Positions 41,770-49,590 of a stretch of DNA of 64,000 nt are shown piece by piece. The notes beneath the pieces were generated by a model that was not told where the DNA came from, searched no databases, and saw only the letters and a list, made by a program, of their open reading frames with translations. The position numbers and the translations under genes are program-made. This DNA is from an uncultured Erysipelotrichaceae bacterium (GTDB lineage: Bacteria > Bacillota_I > Bacilli_A > Erysipelotrichales > Coprobacillaceae). Location: the NCBI GenBank assembly GCA_910588075.1, contig CAJUOS010000001.1, forward strand, positions 1 through 64,000, given 5' to 3'. Position 1 is the first letter of the stretch; each line of letters starts with the position of its first letter.

Positions 41770-42042
41770 CTAAATTCTATGCATTTTATTAAAAATATCT
41801 TCATGTTGTAATTTAATATTCACTCCAATATTTTCACCTAAATGTTCTAATTCATCAGAAATAGTTGCAAAATCATGAATTGTATCATTTATATTAACAA
41901 TCATCATCATATTAAAATATCCTTGTAAAATTGTTTGAGAAATATCAAGAATGTTGATTTGATTATCAGCTAAAAATGTACACACTTTTGCGATAATACC
42001 AACTTGATCCTTTCCTACAACTGTAATAATTGCTTTTTTCAT
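41770..42042 (-). CDS. ACT-domain protein (UPF0237)
   Basis: The 90-residue protein is a pair of small ACT-type folds of the UPF0237 family: MKKAIITVVGKDQVGIIAKV opens the first, with LQGYFNMMMIVNI in the second half. ACT domains usually bind amino acids and control a partner enzyme. AAAGGAGGAAG precedes the ATG at 42042; a longer frame to 42105 would start inside the upstream promoter and is rejected. It is followed at once by its usual partner, the UPF0210 gene. The promoter (TTTTTT, 17 bp, then TGT-TATAAT; -10 at 42070-42075) lies next to the terminator of the PTS gene. Confidence 0.9.
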   Translation of the reverse strand: MKKAIITVVGKDQVGIIAKVCTFLADNQINILDISQTILQGYFNMMMIVNINDTIHDFATISDELEHLGENIGVNIKLQHEDIFNKMHRI

Positions 42043-42092
42043 AGGTCTTCCTCCTTTTAAATTAGAGATATTATAACATAATAAACATAAAT

Positions 42093-42117
42093 AAAAAAGA
42101 GGCATTAAAGCCTCTTT
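42093..42117 (-). terminator. Terminator after the orphan PTS IIB genes
   Basis: On the - strand AAAGAGGC (42117-42110) pairs with GCCTCTTT (42103-42096) around TTTAAT, followed by a T-run. Confidence 0.88.
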
Positions 42118-42121
42118 AGCA

Positions 42122-42436
42122 TTATTTCTTCATTAAATTTAAAGCAAATTCATAAACTGCTTTACCATTCATCATTCCATAGTCTTTCATGTTAATAACA
42201 TCAATTGGTAAATCTAATCCAGCATCAGCAACTAATTTTTCAATTTGAGCTTTTTGGAATCTTACTTGTGGTCCAAGTAATACACAATCTACTTCATGTA
42301 ATTTCTTTTCACCATCTGAAATAGGTAAAGCAAAAATTTTTATTTCATCCCCAACTTCTTTAGCTGCAGCTTCCATTTTTGTTACTAATAAGCTAGTAGA
42401 CATTCCAGCAGCACATACTAACATAATTTTTTTCAT
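42122..42436 (-). CDS. PTS sugar transporter subunit IIB (lactose/cellobiose class), second copy
   Basis: A 104-residue IIB protein of the lactose/cellobiose (Lac) family. It accepts phosphate on Cys8 in the P-loop LVCAAGMSTSLLVTKMEAA and passes it to a sugar. LLGPQVRFQK (about 54-63) and the C-terminal MKDYGMMNGKAV are family features. It is very similar to the upstream IIB gene, pointing to tandem duplication. No IIA, IIC or glycosidase gene adjoins, so it is an orphan: it may serve a distant transporter or act in regulation. GGAG lies ahead of the ATG. Confidence 0.9.
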   Translation of the reverse strand: MKKIMLVCAAGMSTSLLVTKMEAAAKEVGDEIKIFALPISDGEKKLHEVDCVLLGPQVRFQKAQIEKLVADAGLDLPIDVINMKDYGMMNGKAVYEFALNLMKK

Positions 42437-42467
42437 TGTATTTCTCTCCTTATTTAAATAATATCAG

Positions 42468-42503
42468 AAAAAAAGACTATAAACTCAATTATAAATCTTT
42501 TTT
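42468..42503 (-). terminator. Terminator-like hairpin between the two IIB genes
   Basis: An A7 run (42468-42474) and a T7 run flank an imperfect stem (AAAGATT with AGTCTTT, then a bulge). On the - strand it ends in TTTTTTT. It may reduce expression of the second IIB gene relative to the first. Confidence 0.5.
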
Positions 42504-42515
42504 TACTTTCTATAA

Positions 42516-42830
42516 TTATCCTAATAATTTCATTGCTGTTTCAAATACAGCTTTTCCATTCATTGTTCCATAATCTCTCATATCAATGACATCAACAGGG
42601 ATTGCTCCTGCTTTTCTTCCAGCAGCCATTTTTTCGATAGCAGCTTTTTGGAATCTTACTTGTGGCCCAAGTAAAATGCAATCTACTTCCTCTAATACTC
42701 TTGGTGCATCAGAGAATGGTAATGCAAAGATTTTACATTCAACACCAGCATCTTTAGCTGCAGCTTCCATTTTTGTTACTAATAAACTAGTAGACATTCC
42801 TGCAGAACATACTAATAAAATAGTTTTCAT
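42516..42830 (-). CDS. PTS sugar transporter subunit IIB (lactose/cellobiose class), first copy
   Basis: A 104-residue IIB with the phosphocysteine loop LVCSAGMSTSLLVTKMEAA (Cys8 by the start used) and LLGPQVRFQKAAIEKM. It shares most of its residues with the copy at 42122, including MEAAAK, FALP, VDC and NGKAV. The ATG at 42830 is better spaced from AAGGAG than the one at 42836. The promoter carries a catabolite-responsive-element-like palindrome over its -35 (42890-42903), which suggests carbon control. No other PTS parts lie nearby. Confidence 0.9.
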   Translation of the reverse strand: MKTILLVCSAGMSTSLLVTKMEAAAKDAGVECKIFALPFSDAPRVLEEVDCILLGPQVRFQKAAIEKMAAGRKAGAIPVDVIDMRDYGTMNGKAVFETAMKLLG

Positions 42831-42866
42831 ATTCATTTACTCCTTTTCTAGTTATTTTCTATTTAT

Positions 42867-42903
42867 ATTTTAACAATTTTTAAAGAAATTGTAAACAGTT
42901 ACA
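42867..42903 (-). promoter_or_regulatory. Promoter of the IIB genes with a cre-like operator
   Basis: On the - strand TTTACA (42895-42890), a 17-bp spacer and TAAAAT (42872-42867) with an upstream TG. The 14-bp sequence TGTAACTGTTTACA (42903-42890) overlaps the -35. It differs from the CcpA cre consensus (TGWAANCGNTNWCA) at one base of the central CG. CcpA control is inferred. Confidence 0.55.
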
Positions 42904-43004
42904 CAAAACTTTTTTCTATATCAGAAAATTATCTTGATGAAATGAATAAAAAATGCAATAAAAAATAATTTATGGTAAAATAACATAAGAAAAGAGATGA
43001 TAAA

Positions 43005-43538
43005 ATGAAAATATTAGTACTAAGTGATAGTCATTGTTTTAATGAAAATTTAAAAAGAATCATTACAAAATACAAAAATCAAATAGACATATTTATACAT
43101 TGTGGTGATTCATCATTGCCAATTCATGATCCTTTACTTACCTCATTTAATATAGTGGTAAAAGGAAATCATGATATAGATAACTTTCCTCATTATATCA
43201 AATATCATAATATATGTATTACTCATGGGCATTTGTATAATGTTTATGCTGGATATAATGAATTGATACAATTATGTAAGAAATTGGATTGTCATATATG
43301 TTTTCATGGGCATACACATGTACCAACATATCAAATTCATCATAATATTCATTTTATTAATCCTGGAAGTATTATGATGAACAGAGGAACATATGGTTAT
43401 GGAACATATGCTATTATCACTCTAACAAATCATCATTTGTCTGTAAAATTTTATAATAGTGAAAATGATAATTTATGTAATCAAAACATCCTTGAAGAAG
43501 GTTTAGAACTATTAGAAGAATTTAAAAAATATGTTTAA
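43005..43538 (+). CDS. YfcE/MJ0936-family metallophosphodiesterase
   Basis: A 177-residue calcineurin-like phosphoesterase. All five metal motifs are present: LSDSHC (about 6-11), HCGDSS (about 31-36), KGNHDID (about 53-59), THGH (about 72-75) and FHGHTHVPTY (about 97-106). Family members hydrolyse phosphodiesters in a two-metal site; natural substrates are mostly unknown. A TGG-TAAAAT extended -10 (42973-42981) lies upstream with AAGAGATGA as the ribosome site. It is one of only three genes right of the dif-like site that run on the + strand. It shares a two-way terminator with the XRE gene. Confidence 0.88.
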   Translation: MKILVLSDSHCFNENLKRIITKYKNQIDIFIHCGDSSLPIHDPLLTSFNIVVKGNHDIDNFPHYIKYHNICITHGHLYNVYAGYNELIQLCKKLDCHICFHGHTHVPTYQIHHNIHFINPGSIMMNRGTYGYGTYAIITLTNHHLSVKFYNSENDNLCNQNILEEGLELLEEFKKYV

Positions 43539-43552
43539 AATTTTATCACATA

Positions 43553-43592
43553 AAAAAGAAGATTTATTATAAATTAAATAAATCTTCCTTTT
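43553..43592. terminator. Bidirectional terminator between the phosphodiesterase and XRE genes
   Basis: GAAGATTTATT (43558-43568) pairs with AATAAATCTTC (43577-43587). An A-run lies on the left and a T-run on the right, so it serves both converging genes. Confidence 0.85.
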
Positions 43593-43614
43593 TATTTATC
43601 GTAAACAAAACAAT

Positions 43615-43950
43615 TTAACCTTGCTTCTTTTCTTCTAAACGTTTACGTTTATATTCAATAATAAACATAACTTCTTTTAAATCATCATCTGGTAACTCAG
43701 TCAACAAACGAGCAATATTCGCAATATTATAATAATCATACTTTTTCCCACTCATAATTTCTTCAACACTTCTTCCATACAAATGAGAAAGTATTTTTAA
43801 TTCACCAACTGTTACATCGCGTTTTCCATTTTCTATATCAGAAATAGCTGAATGAGGAACACTAAGGTGTGAAGCAACATCTTTTTGAGTTAAATGTTTA
43901 AAGTTTCTATAAATTTTTAATCTTTTTGCTAGATCCATATCTATAGCCAT
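43615..43950 (-). CDS. XRE-family helix-turn-helix regulator
   Basis: A 111-residue repressor-like protein. The N-terminal Cro/CI-type HTH (about 8-62) has LTQKDVASHLSVPHSAISDI, with ENGKRDVTVGELKILSHLYG after it. The C-terminal 45 residues are helical (LTELPDDDLKEVMFIIEYKR), likely for dimerisation. GGAGGTGG precedes the ATG. Its target is unknown; it is transcribed alone and no adjacent toxin or phage gene is present. Confidence 0.85.
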   Translation of the reverse strand: MAIDMDLAKRLKIYRNFKHLTQKDVASHLSVPHSAISDIENGKRDVTVGELKILSHLYGRSVEEIMSGKKYDYYNIANIARLLTELPDDDLKEVMFIIEYKRKRLEEKKQG

Positions 43951-44071
43951 CTATGCCACCTCCATTACTGTATCATTATTATATCATGAATATAAATATA
44001 TATCAATTTAGAATTTTAAAAAAATACATTTATGAAAGACATAAAAATATATTTTTTCACAAAAACAGACA

Positions 44072-46402
44072 TTAAACTTTAAAATACCCTAATGTACAAT
44101 CTATTTGTTGTTTTAAATGACTTTTTTGTTGTTTAAAAATATAATGAAAATAATCATTAAGAACTCTATTCACTAACTTTGCTTCTTCATTTGTAAAATG
44201 CAAAAATAAACCTTGTGTTGGTATTTTTTCTATATTATCAATATATAAAGTTTTACAATTCAAAAGATGCATACGACATTTTTCATCCATCATTAAATTA
44301 AATTTTTCATTTTTTCTATCAATAATAGAAAATTGATGTTTTTGACATATATGACAATCTCTTTTCTGTTTTCCAAAATAGTATTGAGATATAGGACAAT
44401 ATTCACTTATCATATTTTCTATCTTGCCATATATTTGTAATATACAACTTTGATAGTTTGTTTTTAACTGTTTTAATTGTTTATATGACATTTCTAATGA
44501 CAATATCTTTTCTTCTTTATAATATTGAGCAGCATATGAATTAAATATATTGAGCCCAGTTCCAATAATTCTTTCTTTATCTTGAAAAGCATAGTAACTT
44601 CCATAATCATTGACAACTACTTTTTTAATAATTTGATATATTGAGGAATTTAATATTTCTTCAATATCTTTATCTTTACAAATTCTAGGTATAAATAGTG
44701 CAAAATCTATGTGATGTTTTAAACATAATTCATAAGCCTCTATAACATCTTTTTGATAAGGATAGAAAACAGCTTGTATTGGATAATGAACAATCTCTTC
44801 TAATTGTTGATAATGACTTGCTAATACATATATGTTATGAGAGGTAGCTTTTTGTTGAACTAATAAGGGTTGATAAATTCTTTTTTGTGAATGTATTTTC
44901 TTATGAATTATTCTTTGTGATAATTCATATATAGCATCTCTTCTTAATTCATTAATAATCTTAATTGGAATCATTATTCCTTCATCTATTTTTATATCAA
45001 TATTTTGTGCAAAAAAAACTGTTTGGCCAAGTTTGGATAATTGTTGATGAATTCTTTCTTGAGTCAAAATATTATGATCTGTTTTACCAAATACATCATG
45101 TGTTTGTTTTTGTATAACTATATCTTTAAAAATAATTGTTAAACTTAAAGGTTTATTAACTTGACCAACAAATTTCATTTGTATAGGTTGTTTAATATTT
45201 TCCTTTTGATATGATTTTTGTATATCTTGAATAATATTTAAATTTAAAGTTTTTCTTACATTACCATGATAAACAGGAAAATCAAACTCTATTTCTACAA
45301 TATCATTTTTATAAGCTTGATGAACAAGTTTACCTTTTATATAAATCTTATTAATTGGTCTACCTTTGTCTATATTTTCAAAAACAATACTATCTCCTTG
45401 TTGGAGAGTATCTTTTAAACGAATAAGAACTCTCTTTTTGTTCTTATTATAATTCATAACATGCCCTATTATTATTCCTTTATTCCCAGAATAATCACCT
45501 TCTACAATCATAGAATCATGAAAAATATATCCTTTAGTATAATCACGATTAAACATTGATTTCATAAAATATATATATTTATCTAAAGATGATGATTGTT
45601 GATTGATATAATTATCAATAGCATTTCTATATGCTTTAACAACACTTCCTACATATTCTGGACGTTTCATACGTCCTTCAATTTTAAAAGAACATACTCC
45701 TGCATCAATGAGTTTTCCTATATTCTCAATAGTCATAAGGTCTTTTGGAGATAATAAATAAGGAATTTTATCTTCCAAAATAATATTATCTTGAACTAAG
45801 CGATATTTTAAACGACATGGTTGCGCACATTCACCCCTATTACCACTTCTTTTTCCAATAAAACTACTTAATAAACATTGACCTGAATAACATATACATA
45901 AAGCTCCATGAACAAAAACCTCAATATCCAAAGAAGTAGATGAGCAAATGTTTTGAATTTCTTCAATACTATTTTCACGTGCTAGAACAATTCTAGATAC
46001 ACCTCTTTTTTCAAAAAATTTAACCCCATGTTTATTCATAACTGAAGCTTGTGTACTCATATGAATTTCAAAATCAGGATATATTTCATGAACTATAGAG
46101 CATAGACCTATATCTTGAATAATTAAAGCATCGATTTGTATAGTATATAAGTAGTCAATATATTCTAAAAGCATTTCAAATTCTTCATCTTTATAAAGTG
46201 TATTAACAGTTACAAATATTTTAACATTTCTTAAATGTGCATATTCAACTGCCCATAATAATTCATCATTATCAAAATTTTTTGCAAAAGATCTTGCATT
46301 AAACATCGTTCCACCTAAATAAATAGCATTTGCACCATTTTGTACTGCTGCAATGAATGCTTCTTTATCACCAGCAGGTGCTAATAATTCAATTTTTTTC
46401 AT
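44072..46402 (-). CDS. U32-family peptidase/RNA-modification protein (DUF3656-containing)
   Basis: A 776-residue U32 family protein. The N-terminal TIM-barrel half has ELLAPAGDKEAFIAAVQNGA (about 4-23), VFVHGALCICYSGQCLLSS and the Cys cluster NRGECAQPCRLKYRL (about 191-205), which probably binds an Fe-S centre. The later half matches DUF3656 plus extra beta domains. In E. coli the relatives RlhA and TrhP carry out hydroxylation of rRNA or tRNA, so an RNA-hydroxylation role is more likely than proteolysis. GGAGGG sits directly after the terminator of the upstream mtnN gene. Confidence 0.88.
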   Translation of the reverse strand: MKKIELLAPAGDKEAFIAAVQNGANAIYLGGTMFNARSFAKNFDNDELLWAVEYAHLRNVKIFVTVNTLYKDEEFEMLLEYIDYLYTIQIDALIIQDIGLCSIVHEIYPDFEIHMSTQASVMNKHGVKFFEKRGVSRIVLARENSIEEIQNICSSTSLDIEVFVHGALCICYSGQCLLSSFIGKRSGNRGECAQPCRLKYRLVQDNIILEDKIPYLLSPKDLMTIENIGKLIDAGVCSFKIEGRMKRPEYVGSVVKAYRNAIDNYINQQSSSLDKYIYFMKSMFNRDYTKGYIFHDSMIVEGDYSGNKGIIIGHVMNYNKNKKRVLIRLKDTLQQGDSIVFENIDKGRPINKIYIKGKLVHQAYKNDIVEIEFDFPVYHGNVRKTLNLNIIQDIQKSYQKENIKQPIQMKFVGQVNKPLSLTIIFKDIVIQKQTHDVFGKTDHNILTQERIHQQLSKLGQTVFFAQNIDIKIDEGIMIPIKIINELRRDAIYELSQRIIHKKIHSQKRIYQPLLVQQKATSHNIYVLASHYQQLEEIVHYPIQAVFYPYQKDVIEAYELCLKHHIDFALFIPRICKDKDIEEILNSSIYQIIKKVVVNDYGSYYAFQDKERIIGTGLNIFNSYAAQYYKEEKILSLEMSYKQLKQLKTNYQSCILQIYGKIENMISEYCPISQYYFGKQKRDCHICQKHQFSIIDRKNEKFNLMMDEKCRMHLLNCKTLYIDNIEKIPTQGLFLHFTNEEAKLVNRVLNDYFHYIFKQQKSHLKQQIDCTLGYFKV

Positions 46403-46414
46403 TATTATCCCTCC

Positions 46415-46441
46415 AAAAAAAGCAATAACAAATGTTATCGC
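46415..46441 (-). terminator. Terminator after mtnN, abutting the next gene's ribosome site
   Basis: On the - strand GCGATAACA (46441-46433) pairs with TGTTATTGC (46430-46422) (one G-T pair), followed by seven T and then GGAGGG of the U32 gene. It overlaps the mtnN stop codon. Confidence 0.8.
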
Positions 46442-47130
46442 TATATAATAGAAACAAGTTCATAACACATATGAGCTGAGGATTGACTTGCTTTTTTCAA
46501 ATATTCATCAAATTGTATCGAACTATTTCCTTTTTCAAAAACATCACTTAAAGAACGTGTAATGATAAACTTTTTACCAAATGTATAACAAACTTGAGCA
46601 ATTGTTGCTGCTTCCATCTCACTACACATAGCTTGTGGAAAATATTTACAAATATTAGATACTTGTTCTTTTTGAGAAATAAACTGATCACCTGAAACAA
46701 TTAAACCAATATGTGAAGATAATGCTTTTCTTTCTAAAATAAGTTTTACTTTATCTAATAATTCATTATCTGGTTCAAAATATAATGGTAATCCAGGAAC
46801 CTTTCCCATCTCATGACCAAAAGCAGTTACATCAACATCATGATGTGCTACCGCATTTGAAATAACAATATCCCCTACATTTTGATATTTTTGTAATCCT
46901 CCAGCAGAACCAATATTAATAACAAAATCAATATTATAATGAGTCATCATTAGTGTTGTGGAAATGGCTGCATTTACTTTTCCTATTCCTCCACGAAGTA
47001 GAATAATCTCTTTTTGATTCATTATTCCTTCATAAAAAGTATACCCTTGATATTCATTTGTCGTTTTCAAATCCATTAATTTTAAAATTTCATCAACTTC
47101 CTCTTGCATTGCCCCAATAATTCCAATCAT
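46441..47130 (-). CDS. mtnN: 5'-methylthioadenosine/S-adenosylhomocysteine nucleosidase
   Basis: MtnN cleaves adenine from methylthioadenosine and S-adenosylhomocysteine, clearing by-products of SAM use. The 229-residue enzyme has the catalytic Glu region IGAMQEEVDEILKL, the ribose-phosphate motif INIGSAGGL, VSGDQF, SEMEAATIAQVC (Glu for ribose) and the catalytic Asp in RSLSDVFEKGNS. GGGGAAAG precedes the ATG at 47130. The start codon is immediately beside the stop of the methyltransferase yqeM; a frame starting at 47151 lies inside that gene and is less likely. Confidence 0.95.
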   Translation of the reverse strand: MIGIIGAMQEEVDEILKLMDLKTTNEYQGYTFYEGIMNQKEIILLRGGIGKVNAAISTTLMMTHYNIDFVINIGSAGGLQKYQNVGDIVISNAVAHHDVDVTAFGHEMGKVPGLPLYFEPDNELLDKVKLILERKALSSHIGLIVSGDQFISQKEQVSNICKYFPQAMCSEMEAATIAQVCYTFGKKFIITRSLSDVFEKGNSSIQFDEYLKKASQSSAHMCYELVSII

Positions 47131-47846
47131 TATACTTTCCCCTTTCGACAAATAAAAATAATTCGTTCACATTCTTCATTATACTTATAAAAATCACTAT
47201 AATACTCTATATCTTCAAAACCGATTTTCTTCAACCATTCTAAATATTGTTCAACTTTAAAAGTCCTTTGATAATGATGTTCCTCAACAATTTCATCTTC
47301 AATTTTATCATGAATATAAATATAATGATGAACAAAACCACTATCAATCGTTTCAACACTCCATTGGAAAATAAAATCATCATCTTCCTCTTTTTCCTGA
47401 TAGTTCTTTAAAATATGATCCATTTTATATAAACTATCGACATCAAAAATAAAAGTCCCATTTTCCTTTAATGAATGATAAACATTTGAAAAAGTATGAA
47501 TAATTTCCTGTGATTCCAATAAATAATTAAGAGAATCACATAAGCATAAGATAAGATCAACAGGATAAGATGTAGAAAAATCACACATATTAACCTTTTG
47601 TAACATCAAGTCAACATTATCATACATTGCTTTTTGTTTAGTAACAGTTAGCATATCATCTGAAATATCTGTTGCAAAAACTTTTTTATTCTTTTTAGCT
47701 AATCGAATAGCTATTTCTCCAGTTCCACAACCAAGTTCTAATACCTCATTAAAATGACAATGATTATTAATAAATTGTTCATAATCATCATAAAACTGTG
47801 GATCCATTAAACTATCATAATAATAGGCAAAATTTTCATAACTCAT
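47130..47846 (-). CDS. yqeM: Class I SAM-dependent methyltransferase (YqeM-like)
   Basis: A 238-residue methyltransferase with the SAM-binding motif VLELGCGTGEIAIRLAKK (about 36-53), ATDISDDML (motif II) and DLILCLCDSLNYLLE (motif IV). It lies after rsfS exactly as yqeM does in Bacillus, and overlaps it by 4 bases. The family's substrate is unknown. A cytoplasmic enzyme with no membrane segment. Confidence 0.85.
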   Translation of the reverse strand: MSYENFAYYYDSLMDPQFYDDYEQFINNHCHFNEVLELGCGTGEIAIRLAKKNKKVFATDISDDMLTVTKQKAMYDNVDLMLQKVNMCDFSTSYPVDLILCLCDSLNYLLESQEIIHTFSNVYHSLKENGTFIFDVDSLYKMDHILKNYQEKEEDDDFIFQWSVETIDSGFVHHYIYIHDKIEDEIVEEHHYQRTFKVEQYLEWLKKIGFEDIEYYSDFYKYNEECERIIFICRKGKV

Positions 47847-48190
47847 TTTGCTAACATTCCTTCTAAATTAATACGAGGCATATCACCCCATAACTTCTCT
47901 AAATTATAACTATCTCTTTCTTCAGTAGCAAAAATATGACATACTATATCTCCTAAATCTATTAATAGCCATTTTGAATCTCTTAAACCTTCAATACTTT
48001 TTACCTCAAAACCATTTATTTCACATTCATCTTTGATATTTTCTTTAATAGCTTGCATTAATCTTTCATTATTTGCTGTACATAATACAAATGTATCAAA
48101 AATAGGACTTGCATCACGCATATCAATAGCTACAATATGGCTTCCCATTTTATCATCCATTGCTTTAACTACACACTCTAATTTTGTCAT
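47843..48190 (-). CDS. rsfS: Ribosomal silencing factor RsfS
   Basis: RsfS binds L14 on the 50S subunit and blocks subunit joining under poor nutrition. The 115-residue product has the family pattern: IVAIDMRDASPIFDTFVLCT (about 18-37), an ANNERLMQAI helix, and RDSKWLLIDLGDIVCHIFAT (about 70-89). It shares one base with the end of the nadD/yqeK fusion and overlaps yqeM, so the block is tightly coupled. Confidence 0.95.
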   Translation of the reverse strand: MTKLECVVKAMDDKMGSHIVAIDMRDASPIFDTFVLCTANNERLMQAIKENIKDECEINGFEVKSIEGLRDSKWLLIDLGDIVCHIFATEERDSYNLEKLWGDMPRINLEGMLAK

Positions 48191-49290
48191 TATTTTTCTC
48201 CTTTAACCACATAAAAATTATATATTTCATAAAAACACTCGTCAATTTCTCTATTTTTCTTTTTTGAAAATTCATAAAACTCTATAAGCGAATTTCTAAA
48301 ACCTCTATGAATATCTTCCTTGCAAATTTGTATTTGTTTTGATGAATCATAACCTCTCAATGGATCTAATTTATCAGCAACATAAACACATTTTCCAATA
48401 GATGAAATGTCAAGACTTGCTGTTGTATGATCTTCAATAGCTTTTAAAACAATCTCATCATCAATTAAATACTCATGTTCACTAACATATCTAGAAATCC
48501 ATTGATGCCATATTGCCACAGGTTTACAAACATACTTAGGAAAATGATTTTTCATTATTTTTAATGATTCTTCATAACTCATTTCTTTGGCTATATCATG
48601 AAACATTCCCGCTATATAAGCTTGTTGGCCATTTAGATGATTAGCTTCGGCAATTTCTTTTGCTAATTGTGCAACACTACATGTATGTTTCCATCTTTTC
48701 TCTTTCATTTTTTTAGAAACAATTCCTTCTAAATATAATCCATTATTTGTTATATAATGTAAAACTTGAGGATCCAACATTTCAATAGATCCTTTCCTTA
48801 TTTCACTACTAGATGCATAAATAGGAATATTTTTTAAAACTATAAAATGATATTTTTGAATATTTTCATTTTCTTGTTCATACCCTCCTCTTTGAAATGC
48901 TACAAGTTGGACAATTTCACTAATTTCTTGTGAACTTTTCCATTTATGAAAAAGAAGAGCTTGATCCATTCCCATAATATAATAATATTGAAAATGAGGA
49001 TTTTGTTTTTTTAAAAATTTCAACGTATTAATTGTATAGTTTTTTTCTTGATTTTTAAAATCAAGTTCAACTGAATTCAGAATCATATTTTTCATATCTT
49101 GCAATGCAAGCTGAATCATCTGAACACGATTTTCTGTTGTTGTATTTGTTGCATCTTTCCATGGATTATGTTGTGTAGGAATAAATTGTATTTCATCAAG
49201 ATGTAATTGTTTTAATGCTTCTTTTGCAATTTCAATATGTCCTTTATGAATAGGGTCAAAACTTCCCCCAAATAATCCAATCTTTTTCAT
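48190..49290 (-). CDS. nadD: NadD-YqeK fusion: nicotinate-nucleotide adenylyltransferase plus HD hydrolase
   Basis: One 366-residue protein joins two enzymes that are separate neighbours in Bacillus. Residues 1-190 are NadD, which adenylates nicotinate mononucleotide in NAD synthesis: LFGGSFDPIHKGHIEIA holds the HxGH motif and IYASSSEIRKG the ISSxxIR motif. Residues about 195-366 are a YqeK-type HD phosphohydrolase, with metal ligands in RWKHTCSVAQLA, AGMFHDIAKE and KAIEDHTT. YqeK enzymes cleave Ap4A symmetrically. The gene overlaps yhbY by 4 bases. Similar fusions are known in Mollicutes relatives. Confidence 0.92.
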   Translation of the reverse strand: MKKIGLFGGSFDPIHKGHIEIAKEALKQLHLDEIQFIPTQHNPWKDATNTTTENRVQMIQLALQDMKNMILNSVELDFKNQEKNYTINTLKFLKKQNPHFQYYYIMGMDQALLFHKWKSSQEISEIVQLVAFQRGGYEQENENIQKYHFIVLKNIPIYASSSEIRKGSIEMLDPQVLHYITNNGLYLEGIVSKKMKEKRWKHTCSVAQLAKEIAEANHLNGQQAYIAGMFHDIAKEMSYEESLKIMKNHFPKYVCKPVAIWHQWISRYVSEHEYLIDDEIVLKAIEDHTTASLDISSIGKCVYVADKLDPLRGYDSSKQIQICKEDIHRGFRNSLIEFYEFSKKKNREIDECFYEIYNFYVVKGEK

Positions 49291-49574
49291 GATAATTTAT
49301 ATATTCCTTTTTCACTTCTTTTATATAAAACTATGGTATGTCCTACGATTTGTACAACTTCCGATTTTGATTGAACGCTAATTTCTAAAGCAACTGTATT
49401 TACATCATCAGGACAAGTATCAAGAAGTTTCACTTTTATGAGCTCATGAGCTTCTAATGCATCTGATATACCTTTAATTTGATTAGTTGTTACTCCATCT
49501 TTTCCTACTTGAAAAATAGCAGAAAGATGATGAGCTTGTGATCTTAAATATCTTTTTTGTTTTCCAGTTAACAT
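49287..49574 (-). CDS. yhbY: YhbY/CRM-domain RNA-binding protein
   Basis: A 95-residue CRM-domain protein that associates with pre-50S particles. The hallmark LTGKQKRYLRSQAHHLSAIF opens it, VGKDGVTTNQIKGISDALEA follows, and GHTIVLYKRSEK closes it. It lies between yqeH and nadD, as yqeI does in Bacillus (aroE, normally ahead of it there, is absent). AAAGGAA precedes the start. Confidence 0.93.
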   Translation of the reverse strand: MLTGKQKRYLRSQAHHLSAIFQVGKDGVTTNQIKGISDALEAHELIKVKLLDTCPDDVNTVALEISVQSKSEVVQIVGHTIVLYKRSEKGIYKLS

Positions 49575-49590
49575 TTTTATTTTTTCCTTT

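Noticed and set aside
42586..42873. 95-codon frame opposite the first PTS IIB gene
   Set aside because: No ribosome site; the sense strand encodes a clear IIB protein.
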